DNA of 64,000 bases from the NCBI RefSeq assembly GCF_003286085.1, contig NW_020825331.1:1-64000 (forward strand), written 5' to 3'. This document shows positions 1 through 13,799 of this stretch, one piece after another. This DNA comes from Drosophila persimilis (taxonomy: Eukaryota > Arthropoda > Insecta > Diptera > Drosophilidae). The notes under the pieces were generated by a model. It worked only from the letters and a program-made list of their open reading frames with translations, was not told the DNA's origin and did no database searches. The position numbers and the translations under genes were made by a program. Position 1 is the stretch's first letter. Each line of letters starts with the position of its first letter.

Positions 1-3000
1 ATTTTCCAAGGAACGAATTTGAGGAACGATTTTAGTCGTCAAGCTTAATGAAATCCATTCACACAAAGCGTTTGTCAATTTGGATGACATTGTGGCAATA
101 TTTCTCTGATATTTTGTTGTATTTTTGACCCACTGTGAGTGGAAAGGAATCTTTACTTTACAAATTCTTTAGTTTAAATGATTCTTAGTCCATTTTGTGT
201 GAACATTGAACACGTATAAGATCTCTGAAGCATTTAGCTGCAGCATCGTGCACACGCCATGTATGTTGTTCTAGCCATTCTCGTGCATCCCGAGTCGAGC
301 ATCATTCTCCAATCTGCAGTGCTCTCCATTGTTATATTCCGCACGGAATAATCCCGATGGCAGCCCACTGTGCTGCCCAGGCGTTCAGTCGGCCTTTCCG
401 CCATTTGCATTGTGTTTTGTCGTTGCGGCTGCGTTTTCCATATACATTGCGCACACAGACGCGCACACAGAATGCAATCAGCCTATGTCTATGCGTGTGT
501 GTGTGTGTGTGTGTGCGTGTGTGTGTGTGTGTGTGTTTGGGGCATGTTTGTTGCATATAGAGAGAAACCAGCCAGCAATAACCAAAACGTAGACGTCAAC
601 TTTCATGCCACTTTTCATGCATAATATTCGTTTCGTTTCGTTTCGGTTTTTGCAACGCACACCAACCAGCCATCCCCTTAGCCCCTCTTTTCAGGCCCCT
701 CCCCCCCCCCCCCAACACCCAACCCCCAACCCCCACCGCACTGAAAAAGTCTGGGCACCGAGTTTTAACATTGAAAACGAACGTTGACATAAATGCAATC
801 AGCACGCGCTCAAAGCAGACAGACAGATGTAAAGACGGATAGGCAGTCAAAAGAGAGAGATAGCAAGAGAGTGCGAGTGAGAGAGAAAGAGAAAGAGAAA
901 TATAGGAAAAGAGAGATACATTGAGAGAGAGAGAGAACTGCAACTGCAACGTCTCCTCGATGACGTGTTTGCTGCGGATTTGGCAAGAAAAATGTTGTGA
1001 TATGATTTGCATAATCATCGATAATTAAATCGATTTCAATGGTTAGAAGTTTTCAAAATATCATTAAGCAATGGCTCCATATGTCTATCCGTATTAAACA
1101 GATTAATATAGCTTTATTTCGTTTACTGTTTGACATTTCAATTACTGCTGCTTTCTGGTATCGATAGCTGGAACAGGCTATCGATTACGCATGGCTTAAC
1201 AAGGAGTATGTCAGACGCTGCCACAAACGAACCCTTTGATACCCTTCAATATCCAACTATTTATAGATTGTAGCCCAAAAGGTTTATTCGTTTAAGAATA
1301 GACCTTAAACTCTACTCATTCTCATTCTTATCATTCTTGTGACGATATTTATATGGTAAACGATTTTTTCAGGGTGACATAAATGATTCGATCTTGACTG
1401 TTCTGTTGTTCTCCTTGGCGTTAGACCCTCTCCAAAGGGGTATAGCAACCAGAGGTCATATCTGCTGCACCGGCCCCTCTCTCCCCCTCTCTGCTGCTGC
1501 TGTGGGCATCCTGCTGACAATGGCTCCCTCCTGCTGATTCAACGCATTGGCCCCCCTGCTGGGTGTTGCTCTTTGCTTCTCCAACGTCAGCTGATGGTTC
1601 CCCCCCTCGCTCTGTCTCTCCCTCTTATTGCTATGTGCCCGTTAGCATGCATAAATCAATCAGGTTGAGTGTTTGCTCATAAAATTGCAACAACAAAAAA
1701 TTGAAACCAACACGCTACGCTTCTCTCTCTCTCTTTTGGGTCTCTACCTCTCTCATTCTCTTTGCACTCTAACCCCGAATGACTAAGGCGCTCAAGTGTC
1801 AAATGCACCAGCGCTGACATCGACATCGACGCTGACTTCGACGTAGCTTGCTGACGCAGGATTGATGATGATGCTGTTTACAGTTGGAACAAACATGAGT
1901 GGGCGGTGGGCGGTGGGTGGTGAAGACTCTCCCTCTGTCTTGAAGGTAACTTCTCAACTTTCTTGGAATCTTGGAATGAAGTACTGCAGAAAATGCTAAA
2001 TTTTCCCCCCTTTGACAAAGTGACTGCATGGACAGTGTCTAGAAGATGCCCCAGAAGGCGGGGTATATGCTTATCGTATATGGATCTAGGCTACCCAAAT
2101 GTTTCCATTAGAGTCCTGCACAAACAGGCAACCGAATCGATTCGATGGGACTCGTTATTCAGCGTCTCAGCTTTTCCATTCCACCAAACGCTAGCCCCGA
2201 TATGTTCCGAAATTTCGAATTTTTTTCGCGCTCACTATTTCTATTTTCTCATGTTTCCATGTCATTCTTATCAGAATTTGTAGATACTCTATGTGGAAGA
2301 TTGAAAATGTCTCAAAAAGAGTTTTAAATGTTGTAAAAAGTCATCGTCATCAGAAAACTGATTTTACTTCCATCATGGATACAAAATTAATGAATATTGT
2401 GGGTCCAAACTTAGGGATCTCCAATAAGTCGAATAAAAGGTCTTTGCAAGAACTTTATTTTGTTATTTTTTGCTTTTGTTCTAGGTTTTTTCAAAGTGGC
2501 TTCAAGTGTGATTGAAATCAAAAGGCTTTTATCATATTTATCGCATATAAAGTAAGATAGCCTTTCTTTCTGGTTATAGATAACAGAATCAAGCCTATAA
2601 TGTATGTACATAATAAATATGATATTCAACTGCCGTAGAAACAATTGATTGATAATCGAGCTCTGAATAAATACACAGAAATACAAAGAAGTCACATTTG
2701 GAAGCCACTGTAGGGTATTTCAAGCTTCGTTTCGACTCTTTTTGCACTGCTTTTGCTATGTGATTTTTCTGCCATCTTTTGCTCTCCCGCTCTCTCCCGC
2801 TCTCTCTCTCTCTCCCACTCTCTATGCTGGTTATCAGCAGCACTGCCGCCTGCATGGCTGTCGTCTCAATCGCATTCGAGCATTCGGCAAGGTGTGCCCC
2901 TACCGCTTTAAATGTGTGTCTGTCTGTCTCTGTAATCAGTGTGGCAGCACTCTAATTAGCAGCAAACAAATTTCCAAAGTGCCAAAGAGAGACTCACAGA

Positions 3001-5000
3001 GAGAGAGAGGGAGGGAGAGATGGCTTGCACTTTGTGCTGTTTGAACTTTTCACTTTCAACATTCTGCTGCCACTGTGTGCTGCTCTCCACAGCAATCATC
3101 GCACGTCCATCAGCTACATGGCTCGTCAATCATTTGTGAAGAGAGACAGGGCCTCTTAGGGTATTTGCCAAGTCGACACACACGCCCATAACGAAACAAA
3201 AGCGAATGCAAAACACTTATCAAGTACAGAAGGCGAGTATGGTGGGAGGGGAGGGGAGGGGAGAAGAGATAAAGAGAGCAGGGCTAAATGAGGGCGGCCG
3301 CCTCTTGTGGGCGTACGTTTCGTTTTTACTTGATTTTTCTTTGTACACCCCACCCCTCGTCCTCTTCTACTGCAACGGAAGCATAATCAGCAAAAAAAAA
3401 AACAAAAACAAATGAGAAATGTGCATGCTGGTTCTTGTTCTTGTTGTTGTTGTTTTTGCACTGATAAGAGTGCGAGCAGCCCGCCTGCGGAGCGAACGAG
3501 CAGCAGCCGCAGCAGCAGAACACAAAGCAGACACTTGTCGGCAAGGTATATTCCACACAGAGGGTGAGGTCAGGCAGTCCCAGGATGCTGGCATGGATGC
3601 TGCAAGAGCCGGGAGAGAGTGGGTATAAAAAAATATGTATGTATATACAGTCGAACTTCCATATAGCGAATCTCAAGGGGATTTCATTTTTGCAGAATTT
3701 ATTTATTTAAATAAATACATTTTTGCAAAATTTATTAAAAATATGTATTACAAAGAATTTATTAAATAAAATTAAAAAAAAAAAAAAATTAAAGAAAATA
3801 TATAGTAAATACTAAGAGGATTATCGCACGATTCCTTGAGGCAATGATTCTCTGGCAATGTGCGATAATTTCGAGTGATATCGAATATACTATATACATA
3901 TTTAGGAGGGTCTGCCCATTCACCTTCCATGGTACATATGTATATGCCTTGGATTTGGTCGGTAAGGCCATTGAGTAAAATGGTCTCAAGCTGATTGCTG
4001 ACTGCTCTCTGGGCTCTGGGCTCTGGCTCTGGCTTTTGTTTTCTGTTTCCTTCTTCCTTCTGTTTCTGCCGTCGCCTGGTGGACGTTTCACGGCCATGGC
4101 AGAGAAGCAGAGAAGCAGAAGCAGAGAACCAAATAGAAGCTGTGCCAGCAAAAGCAGAAGCAAAGCTTAGCAAAAGTTGGCAAACAAAAACAAAAGGGCA
4201 AAAAAAAACACCATACGACTGAAGAGGAACAACAACAAAATAAGTGCGAAAATAAGAACAAGAAGGAGAAAAGAAGAAGAAAGAGGAGGACAGGGATAGA
4301 CAAGGAGTATTAAGCTTTTGGGATACGATACCCTTGAAAATATCCTTCATTCAATCGAACTTTGGACAACCAGTCGAAACGTTTTTGTCGAGGCACATGT
4401 CTATGAAGGCTTTTTGGAAATTTGTTGATCCTACCCTCCATACAAATCCACCCTGAGCAAGGGGCTATGGCAGTGGAGGCAGGAAGGGGGCCATGGCGAG
4501 TGGTAAGGACAGTTGGGAGCCCCTCAAGTGCCCCAACTAATTGGAATTTGGCACGTTCAACCAGTTTGCCACTTTCCTGAGTTCATTTTGTTTTTGTTTC
4601 TCTTCTCTGCATCGCATCTTTTGGCTGTTTTTCTTGTTTGCTTTGACTGCAGTTGGTCCACTAAGATGGAATAAGAACAAGAAACAACAAGAACCAACAA
4701 GATTGAATGGGAATCGAGGGTTCTTTCAAGATTGTATGTTCTACGATCTATAACAAAGATCCCTAGAAAATCCCCCTATTAACAAATATCAATAGTTCTT
4801 AAAAGAAACAAAGAAAACGTTCTTATGGAAACACAAGCAATGGTCGTTAAGGCCACTATCAGTTGAATGCCTTTTGGCTAAGTGGACAGGAAATGCAGTT
4901 CTTTGTTTGGGTTTTCTAGGGGCAGCGACTCGCGGGACTCGGGATAAGCTACTGATAAGATATTGAAAAATCTAGGTAAATGGAAACCCCAGAAAATCGC
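1..5000. other. Non-coding, microsatellite-rich; probably intron of a minus-strand gene
   Basis: I see no exon here: open frames are short, overlap on both strands and are made of translated simple repeats. It holds a GT/GC-T dinucleotide tract (about 494-537), a 13-base C run (701-713), GA-rich tracts around 850-950, TC tracts near 1610-1760 and 2780-2820, A-rich runs near 3390 and 3770-3790, and a G-rich tract around 5025-5057. Because a consensus splice donor on the minus strand lies at 13208, this stretch is likely within the first intron of that transcript, but the next exon is not in view, so the assignment is inference. Confidence 0.4.
494..537. repeat. (GT)n microsatellite
   Basis: Near-perfect GT dinucleotide run interrupted once by GC. 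Such runs are common in Drosophila non-coding DNA, and this one has no sign of function beyond that. Confidence 0.9.
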
Positions 5001-5159
5001 AAAATTAAACAAAACAATAGGAAGGGGGAGGGGTGGGGGTGGGGGTGGGGTTGGGGAAGACAAGAGGCAACGAAAGATAGGCATTGACAATGATCAAGCG
5101 GAAAAAGAAAATGAATTAACTCGTAAAAGAAAGAAAGAAACAATTAAGAGTGTAGACTC

Positions 5160-7080
5160 TCTTTTGCCAAGTCTCTCTCTCTCTCTCTCCCTCCCTCTCT
5201 CTGTCTCTCTGTATCATTGCGCATACGTCACGTTTTCCGATTGTCTCCCTCTGTGATGCTCTTCTCTTACTTACTTCTGGCTGGTTTCAAACTCAAATCA
5301 TCGTCGAAAAAAAGAGTCAGAAACTGCATCAGAGAGAGATAGAGAGAGAGAGGCAGAGTGTTTTAATATAGGGTAGGGCTTTCGATCCGCCTGTTTGTTT
5401 TTGTGACAAAGAGAGCCAGCTTTGTCCTCACCTTGGAGAGCCAAGGGTATAACAAATGTTTTTCCAAACAAAACAAAAGTCCGACTCTCACACAAAGAGA
5501 AAGAGAGAGAGAGTGGGAGGGAGAGAGCCATACATAGCTGTGATTATGACAGCAACAGCAGTTTTAGCAAACGGAAAACCGAGGGCAGAGCAAAAGCCGT
5601 TTCGTTGGACTTCCTCGACCCACAGCAAATACCCTACTGCTGCGGTGGGGAGGCTGCTGCGTAGTAGGGGTGGAGGCTTGATCCAGACTAAATGTTGCAT
5701 AAGATACGAGCAAGTGTGGACAAATAATGGTGGCACAATTGTTATTAGTGTATTGAAAAACTGTTTAAGATAAGCCCACGCCCTAAAAACACGGCAGGCC
5801 ACCACCCCACCCAGCAGTTTCCTTTTTTGTGGCCCAATTTTGTATTACTTGAATGTTTTAAATACCTTTTAGCTAGCCGCCACCCGCCCCGCCATTGATG
5901 TCTCATCATTCACTTTGTGAGTGATTCATCAATCTCCTTTCCGTTCTGGCGCTGCTGTTCAGAAGTCGCCTAAGGCCGAGAGGTAGCGCATTCAATGCAG
6001 CCACGTAGCCACACACATTCTCTCTCGCTCTCCGCCGCTGGACTGAGAGCGTTAGAGTGCAGTCATGTGAATGCATTTATGACCTACAATAATAAGGTGA
6101 CACACACACACACACACACACGCAGACAGTCATCGAGCGAGAGAGCTAAAGAGAACGAAAGAGGGAGCGAACCTGTGTGTGCGTTATCTTTTGTCTCGAG
6201 TTCGTTCGGGCTCCCCTTTACCGCTATTTGGGTTGCAATCACGCGACACGACGCGACGCGACGGACGGGCACAATAACATTTCATCAACAAAGGCTGAGA
6301 GTGAGAGCGAGAGCGTGTCTTTTGGGGTGTTGTCATTGCAAATGCAAACAGCTCTGTCTCCCTCGCACACGGCTTTTGGCTCACTGAGCGCAACTTGTTT
6401 GCTCCCTCTCTCTCTGTCTCTGTTTTTCAGAGCAACTTGTTTGCTTGTGCTCTCCCTCTCCCTCTCGGAGTCTTTGGAAAAGCTCACGTGTCAGCATTCA
6501 GTTTGCTGCCACGCAAACTACTCACACACTCTCTCTATCTCTCTCACTCTCCCCCTCCTCGACCGCTCCGTCACTGTCTTTGCAAGCCATCAATCATCAT
6601 GTGAGGCTCTATTCCATTCTTCTTCCTCTCTTCTCTTCACCCCCACACAACGCTTAAAGCCGTCTCTTCCAACCAAACGTCATTCATTGCACTCTCTTCG
6701 TCGAATTCCGGTCCGCTCTCTTCATCTGATGACGCTCTGGTCAGCCGGTTTTCCTGCGGTCTGCCGCTCTTCGACTTGTCTCTCTTTGGGCTCCCTTTCC
6801 CCTGCTGTGGATCCAACCCTCTTGGGCTCTAGTTCTCTTTTTGCGGCTGACGTGTTTACTGGTTTGCTGATGCTTGCTTTTGTTGCCGTTTCTTTCTTAT
6901 TATTTTTTTTTCTTTCGCTTTTGGGGCGCACGTTGCTTTGTTATTGTTGTCGCTGATGTCAGACACGGACACAAACACACACACACATACACATTCATAG
7001 ACATACCAACCATGTGCGCTGTTGCCGCAAAACACCTCTGCCGCTGCCGATGCCGCTGCCGCTGCCTCTGCTGACGCCGA
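5160..7080. other. GA/TC-rich cluster in non-coding DNA
   Basis: Dense runs of GAGAG or CTCTC occur repeatedly (about 5168-5210, 5329-5352, 5500-5530, 6120-6180, 6295-6320, 6400-6480, 6525-6560), together with a CA run at 6100-6122. GAGA elements are the recognition sequence of the Trl/GAF and CLAMP proteins, and GA-rich elements also seed dosage compensation on the fly X. The sequence shows the motif density only; binding is inference. A 259-codon open frame on the plus strand at 6177-6956 is a by-product of the TC-rich composition, since it is mostly Ser/Leu/Cys and has no domain. Confidence 0.45.
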
Positions 7081-10000
7081 CAATGTGCAATGTTCCCTCC
7101 CACCCACCGTTTCTCTCCGCGAAACAGCACACAATGGATACGACACGCACACAAATGCATGAAAATAATTGTATAATAAATTGAAAAACTTAAGCAACAA
7201 ACAGAAAGAAAAACACCTACCAAAAAAAATTTCCTACCAAAATATTTTTGGTTTTGCTTTTTTTTTGTGACGCAAATTGAACAAAAAACCCGAAAAACAA
7301 ATTAAAAGTGCAGCAAAAACAAATAGGAAAGATATTAACACACATAACGACTATGAGATACCCTCTAATACATGGCAGTAGATCTTCTCCTACAAAGGAG
7401 GTGCAAAAGAGATAGTTTTTGGCCGTATTTCTGGGCGATAAAAAAATACGCTTACAACATAGAATTATGTTGGAAAATACCCAAAAATATATACATAATA
7501 TTTTACTAAAATACCAGTTTCCGTTACATACCTTCACAAGAATAAAGTATACCCCTTTGTTGAGTACACCACGAGTAACGGGGTACGAAAATCGAAGCAA
7601 AAAAAATGTTCACTGGCGGGGGACAAAATGAAAATTTATGAAAACGTTGACATTGAAAATGTGACAAGAATAATTATATATATATTTTTTTTTGTATTTA
7701 ATTTTTTTGTATACAAAAGTGGGGAAAATTTTCAGAATTGTTTTTGATTTATTTTTTTTGGTAATATTTCCAAGGGAAATCCCAAAGTTCAATTCCACGA
7801 AAATTAATTATTTTAGGCTTTGCAGAATCTTGAGACTTGAGAGTAAAGCCCTCTCCCTGCTTCTAGCATATTGTCCTGTCTTTGATTTCCTTTCTTTACC
7901 GTTACAATTGCTGCATACGTTCTTTTTTTTCAGGCTGACGTCACATGAACGACCGCCTCTTACAGCAGACTTTCGCGTGGCCCTCTCTTTATGTCGTGGA
8001 CGGTGGCGGGGCAGGCTGGGGGTGGGCGGAATTAGTCACTTAGTGCCAGCCACAGACTGAATGGCACTTGTTGTTCCCGCCCGCCAGCCACCACCCACCA
8101 GGGTTAGAGGGGTGTCTGTTGACTGACTAAAAGTAAGACTAACTGATAAGCCCCAAAGTGAGTAATAATCAGAGACAGAGAGACAGAGAGACACACACTC
8201 ATGTGTCGTGTCGTCGGACGATGAAGGTGGTTGGGGGTGGGGGGGTGTGATCAAAAAACAAGTTGGCAGCACCTTCATGGGCAATTGTATTTGCAAAAAA
8301 AAAATACTGGGTCTCATCCAAAGGTCGTACAATGACTTTGACACTGAGACTCTGACGGGCACAAGATCAATAGAAAGAGGGGGAGACACGAGACACTTGT
8401 TCTGAGAGAAAGAGATAGAAATACAAGGGTTTAGCTAGAAAAAAAGATCGCTTTGGAGATCTCCTCAGACATATGTGGACTAAAGGAAGGAACTTCTCAG
8501 AGACTATAGAAAATTATCGTAGAAAGAATCCACCATTCAGGGTCAAAAGATACGCCAAATAAATAAAGTATCCCTAAGATCTCTACAGATCTCTAACAGA
8601 TGCGACTATCTTTGGGGAAGCTACAAAGGTGGATGGATCTAAAGCGACACCAAGTCGGCAGTGGAGCGCTGCCGCATGACGCGCGGCCCATACCGTAAAT
8701 GATAGATCTTCGAGCTTTCTGTACCGTTACTCTCTCCCGAGGTTACCCAATCGTATGGGTTCAAGAGAACAGCATACCAAGAGGCTGTTCCCTGTCACTA
8801 GCCGTTAGTTGGCAATGCAAAATGGCTGACACCATCCGCTTGCAACAACATTCACGAAAAAGTTCAAAAGAAATTTGTTATTAATTTTTAATTGTTTTGT
8901 TTTTTTTTTTGCTCACGCCCCCATTTTGACAACAAACAAAAACGAAGCAAAAGAGAAATCGCTTTTTGCATTTTGCACGTTTTCAAAAATAAATAAATAT
9001 ATAGACACAGATACAGATACAGATACATATATCACAAGATGAATAAAATGTGTGTGCAAAAATAAATATGCAAGAAAGTAAAAACAACAACAGGAGGTAA
9101 AATAGCAAAATAGCAAAAAAACAAAAAAAAAAGAGGTGATGGCAAGTCAAGAAGGCCTTAACCTCAATATATGTGTAAAGACAATTAAAAAGCAGCAAAA
9201 CAAAAACAAAAACCATTGCAAAAATAAGACCAATAAAAACAAAAAAAAACACGCACACAAAATAAAAGAAAACAAATAACCGAAACATTAGATACCCTAA
9301 CCATAAAAATTATGAGAGAAATTTGAAGATCTCCCATAGATACAGCAGATACAGATACATATAGCACCATACTCTCTAAAGGTTTCAATGGTTTATCGGC
9401 TATAAGATAAATCCATAATCCATCTATAATTTTGGTGGAGAGATTAGCTTTTCATTAAATAATTTATTTTTAAGATTTCTCCAAGTCATTTTTTTTTCCT
9501 ATCCTGCTTCACTAAAAATACATTTAGATCCTGTATCTTTAGGCTAAAAATTATTATTATCTTCCCCTGAAAAAACATCACCACTGGCAGGGTATCCCCC
9601 TGTGCCGTTATGCGGGAGTGGCGGCGTTTTGGGGCATGGGGCAGTGCACACATGTGGGTGGACTTCGAGAGTGAAATTCAAAAGACAAGATCACGCCAAC
9701 AGATGGCGCCAATCAGTGATAAAAAAATAATTGTAACAGATTATATAATCAAAAAAAAAAAAGAAGCAACCTTGATACGAAACAAATACACACTCAAAAA
9801 ACGCAAAAAGCAAAAAACCACTACAATTATTTGCACATTAAAAGTAATTTTGTTGTTGCAAAAATTAATTCGTTTTTAATGTGTGGTGTCTCTCTCTCTC
9901 TCTCTGTCTCTATCGCTCTCTTTCCCTTGAATGTTTGTCTCTACTCGATTTTCGCGGATTCTCGTACGGCCCCCAGGAAGTTGATAATAAAGTGAGCAAG

Positions 10001-13000
10001 ACTCGATAAATGGCCATGCATACATATATGGTATTTACCATTCCGTATAGTACATATATCTATGGCCAAAGCACAATAAAACAAGTGATAATGCCTATTA
10101 AGTGTCGCCGGGTGTCTGTTCTTTAATCGATTGAGAGGCTTGAGGCTAACACCAGTCTGTCTTTGGGATGGTTTACAAAATATCTATCTTCATTCAGGGC
10201 TGCCTCCAAGGTCGTCAAGAGAGCTTTCAATGTGTCTATCCATCCCCCCCTAGCCCAATACATTATACAGTTTTATCTACATTCTACATTCTTCCTCTTT
10301 GTCGTTAAACAGGGGTATGATGATCCTCAACGACCTCATAAAGTCTAGAGTCTGATCTGCTCGTTTCCCCTTTTTGGTCCTATCTGAATAATCATGGGAA
10401 AGATCGTCTAATAAATTTCATTTGTTTTTCTTTTTCAAATTTCATAATTCAAATCTCATCAATGGGTATCAACAGCTGCGGTACCAAAAATCGTTTTTGT
10501 TTTTTTCATTTTATTCCGCACTGCAATCGATGCCGCTGCCTGCGTCAGCGTCAGCGTCTGCGCCAGCGTCAGCTTCAGCGTAGCAGTCAGATGTTTTTGC
10601 TTCTTATAGAAAATTTCAAGGTCATGCGCGCAGGCAAAAAAGTTTGTTGTTTTTCCTGTGGCTATACTTTTTTGTAGTTTTTGTTTTTTGCAAAATAAAA
10701 ATGGATAGGCAGCAGAAGCAGGGTGGCACAGAGAGAGAGAGAGAGCGAGAAAGAGAGATGCAGTGGGATATGAGGCGACGGGTTAGCGACCCGCCCTATC
10801 AACACGTGGTCAAAGCTCACGCACACGCACACACACACACACTTTCGGAGAAGTTTGCTAAACGGGATACCCTATGACAAAATGGAAAGATATGTATGTA
10901 CAGAGATCAAGCTTTATCCTCTCTGATGACTCTGTCAAATGTCAAACACTTGATCGGACCCAGCATACCCTAAGCTCTGCCCCGAGGGTATAATAATTAA
11001 TTGCACACTCTTGTTCTCCTTTTGCGGGTGTGCTTTGCCTTCATCTTCTTTGTTTCGCGCATTGCCAACGTGAGCCAAGTCGCGTTGACAAAAGCAAAAC
11101 CAAAAGCAAAAAGCCAAAAACAATTTCCATTTATCGTTTTGTTGTTGCCCTGCCCGTATTTATTGCACACAATTGAACACAAAAGCACAAAAGTCAGAAG
11201 AGCAAGAGGAAGAGGAAGATAACTGTGCACAGCAGAGTGCGGACAATGAGGAGAGCAGAGCAGAGCGGGAGCAGAGAGCGTTTAATAGTGCAGAGTGCAT
11301 AACAGAGGAACAGTGGAACATCGGAACAGTGGAACAGAGCGGGGGCTGATCCATCAAGCGGCTATAAATAGTTGTTCATCTTTTTTTAAGAGGCATCCAT
11401 GGATCCCTATCGGGACTACGGCTTTTGAACACCCCCTAAGCGCACTACTCGTCCAGCAACATATGGAGATCACATAATCTCCGCCAACAACAAACACTCC
11501 CATCAACAATTCAAAACAAGTGAGAAGTCGTACGACTATCATAATGTACATACAACTAAAGGCAATCTTTCTTAATCATACCCTATTGGATACCCTAGAA
11601 AACGAGAAATTCTAAAATTGATTCATGGGAAGGCAGCAACGCAAAAGTGCAGTCGCAGTCACTGCTGACGTTGGCGCTGCTGCTGATGCTGCTTTTGCTC
11701 TCTGCCGTTGCCGTTGCCGTTGCCACTGCCACTGATTGCCGTTGATTAAGTATTAGTTCATACTTGAGGGGTGACCTTGAATAAGTTTACTAACATTTCG
11801 CATTTTCGGGGCGGGTCGGTTTTCTTTCGCTGCTTTCTATATCTATGGCATGCACAGCCCCTCACCATTGCCCTCGCCCTCACACTACCCCTCCTCTACC
11901 TGTTTTTGGCAGCTGTCGCAAAAGGCTTTCAGAAAGAGAGAGAGAGAGAGAGAGACAGAGAGAGAACGAACGCTTTAGTGTATTTCTAGGTTATGGTCAA
12001 GGCAACGAATACGCAGATTTGAAGGCTAAAAAGTCAAAGAGAGTGTGTGTGAGTGTGAGAGAGAGGGGCACACTCACCCTGGCACACATACTAATTTGCA
12101 GAATTCTTTGAGTGATAACTGTTTCTGCTGCCCCTTTTGCTGCTTTCATTTGTTTACGCGTCATGCCACAGGTAAGCAAAACGCGAGAGTGAGAAACAGG
12201 GGAGCGCAGCAGCAGAGGCGGACGTAAGGTATATTAAATATAAGGTGCGAAGAGAAGCACTGGCAGGGTCCAGTAGGGACTAGTTTTGGTTTGCCCGAAC
12301 ACACACTTTTTTTCTCTCTCTCACTGCAATGCAGCTGAGGCAGGTTTTACTTTCCTGTTGCCACTCTACCAGACAGCCTCCCCTGCTATTGAATGTACCT
12401 TGGGTAGAACTAGAGGGAGAAGCAGCAGAAATGGTAGAATATTAGTAAGAGGGAGAGGAGGAGAACTGCGCAACTGCTGATTAGAACATTAGCTTGTGAC
12501 AGATAAAAGTCTGTTGAACTTTTGGAAAAGTACATTCAATAAATTATTTTTTATTTTGATTTTGTTGTTTTGCAGTATTTTGTTTTTGAGCAGCAGCAGC
12601 GACGCGCCGCTAATTTTAGAGCTGCTTTCAAAACAAACAAACAAGTCTCTCTCCCACGCTCGCTCTCTCAAACTCGCTCTCTATCTCGCGGCAGCTCCAG
12701 TGCAAGGTGTATGTGATCAGGTGAGGTAATGATACTACTATGACAGGAGTGACATATGTATATTTAAAAATATTATTAAATATATCCGGTAGCTTGCAAA
12801 TATTCAAGGACTTTCACTTCAATTTTGATGGATGCAACTCGACTCCCGCTCGGCGCTCTTTGAACGCCCCACCTTATGGAAAAACACTTTGTCTGGCCGC
12901 GGTCGCTCTTCCAGATTGCACATGTATGCGATAATAAGAGAGCGGCCACCACCGCTTACACGTAAGCTCCAGCGCTTAAGAATGGTCTACTAGAAGCTAG

Positions 13001-13208
13001 CCGAGGGGCGGGAGGGAGAGGTGAATGACAGACAGACGAAGAGCATAAGAGGGCGGTTGTGGTGGTGGCGGTGGTGGGAGAGGGAAGTAAATAAAGCGGC
13101 GTTTCTGCCGCCACTGACGTCAACAAATGGGGAGATGTGGCAAGCTTTTTGGAAAACTCTTCAGTTCACATAAATCCATGCAATTATCCATAATACCCAA
13201 AAACTTAC
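7081..13208. other. Non-coding, AT-rich with simple repeats; probable intron
   Basis: A/T runs dominate 7200-7780 and 8890-9280. Other simple repeats include a TC run at 9890-9910, a hexamer GTCAGC-like tract at 10540-10580, GA runs at 10731-10760 and 11935-11955, and GTTGCC-like hexamers at 11700-11730. Near 8650-8690 there is a short GC-rich island with an imperfect palindrome. I see no exon with matching splice sites. Confidence 0.4.
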
Positions 13209-13560
13209 CTGCTTTTGGAGCTCAAATTGTATATTGAGTACGCACACACATATGCACCTAGGGATACACCAACACACACATCTAATTATGCACTTTTCAG
13301 TAATTTACTCCTTTTAACTTAAACACCGCAAAAATAAAAACATTATTTTGTAAGGCTGATTAATTAACACATACTTATCGACTTGGGAATTTATTCTGAT
13401 TTTTTGATTTTCGTCGAGATTTTTGGTTTTGGGAAAAGTAAAAAAAAAACAAGAAAATAATTGTTTTTGTTACTTCTGACGGGCTACTAAGCTTACTGTT
13501 AATTTGCCATTCAGCCTGGGATAAGCAGTGTGTACACAGCCCCAGTGGTGACTATAGTGA
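13209..13560 (-). other. Candidate noncoding 5' exon of a minus-strand gene
   Basis: Reading the minus strand, an exon-like AT-rich leader ends in CAG|GTAAGTTT, a perfect splice donor with the exon's last base at 13209 and the intron starting at 13208. The leader has no long open frame, so it would be 5' UTR. It sits head-to-head with Parg across a promoter-like region, which fits a divergent gene. The transcription start near 13560 is a guess from the position of the promoter motifs. The downstream coding exons are not visible in the window, so the gene cannot be named. Confidence 0.4.
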
Positions 13561-13799
13561 TGCGCAATCGTTACGCGCCAAAGCTATTTTTAAAATTTAA
13601 AATCATTTGATTTCACTAAAATTTATATTAATCGTAGTAGCGCAATCGTTTAATTGATTAAATTTTAAATTTAAATAATTCCCAAGGATCTTTCTGAATA
13701 TAATAGCACAAATAACGAATGGGCAAATGGACTACACTACGCGTCAATTGCTCCACATAACCAAGTGCAGTGCTACAATGTACAAACAGTATTATTTTT

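Noticed and set aside
3772-4350. 192-codon open frame on the minus strand
   Set aside because: Phe/Ser-rich from A- and GA-rich DNA on the other strand; no family resemblance.
6177-6956. 259-codon open frame on the plus strand
   Set aside because: Composition follows the TC-rich repeats (Ser/Leu/Cys runs), with no domain, no splice context and comparable frames on the opposite strand.
13590-13690. AATTTAAAATC / AAATTTAAAT inverted repeat as a transposon end
   Set aside because: Only A/T-rich pairing, with no target duplication or coding remnant nearby.
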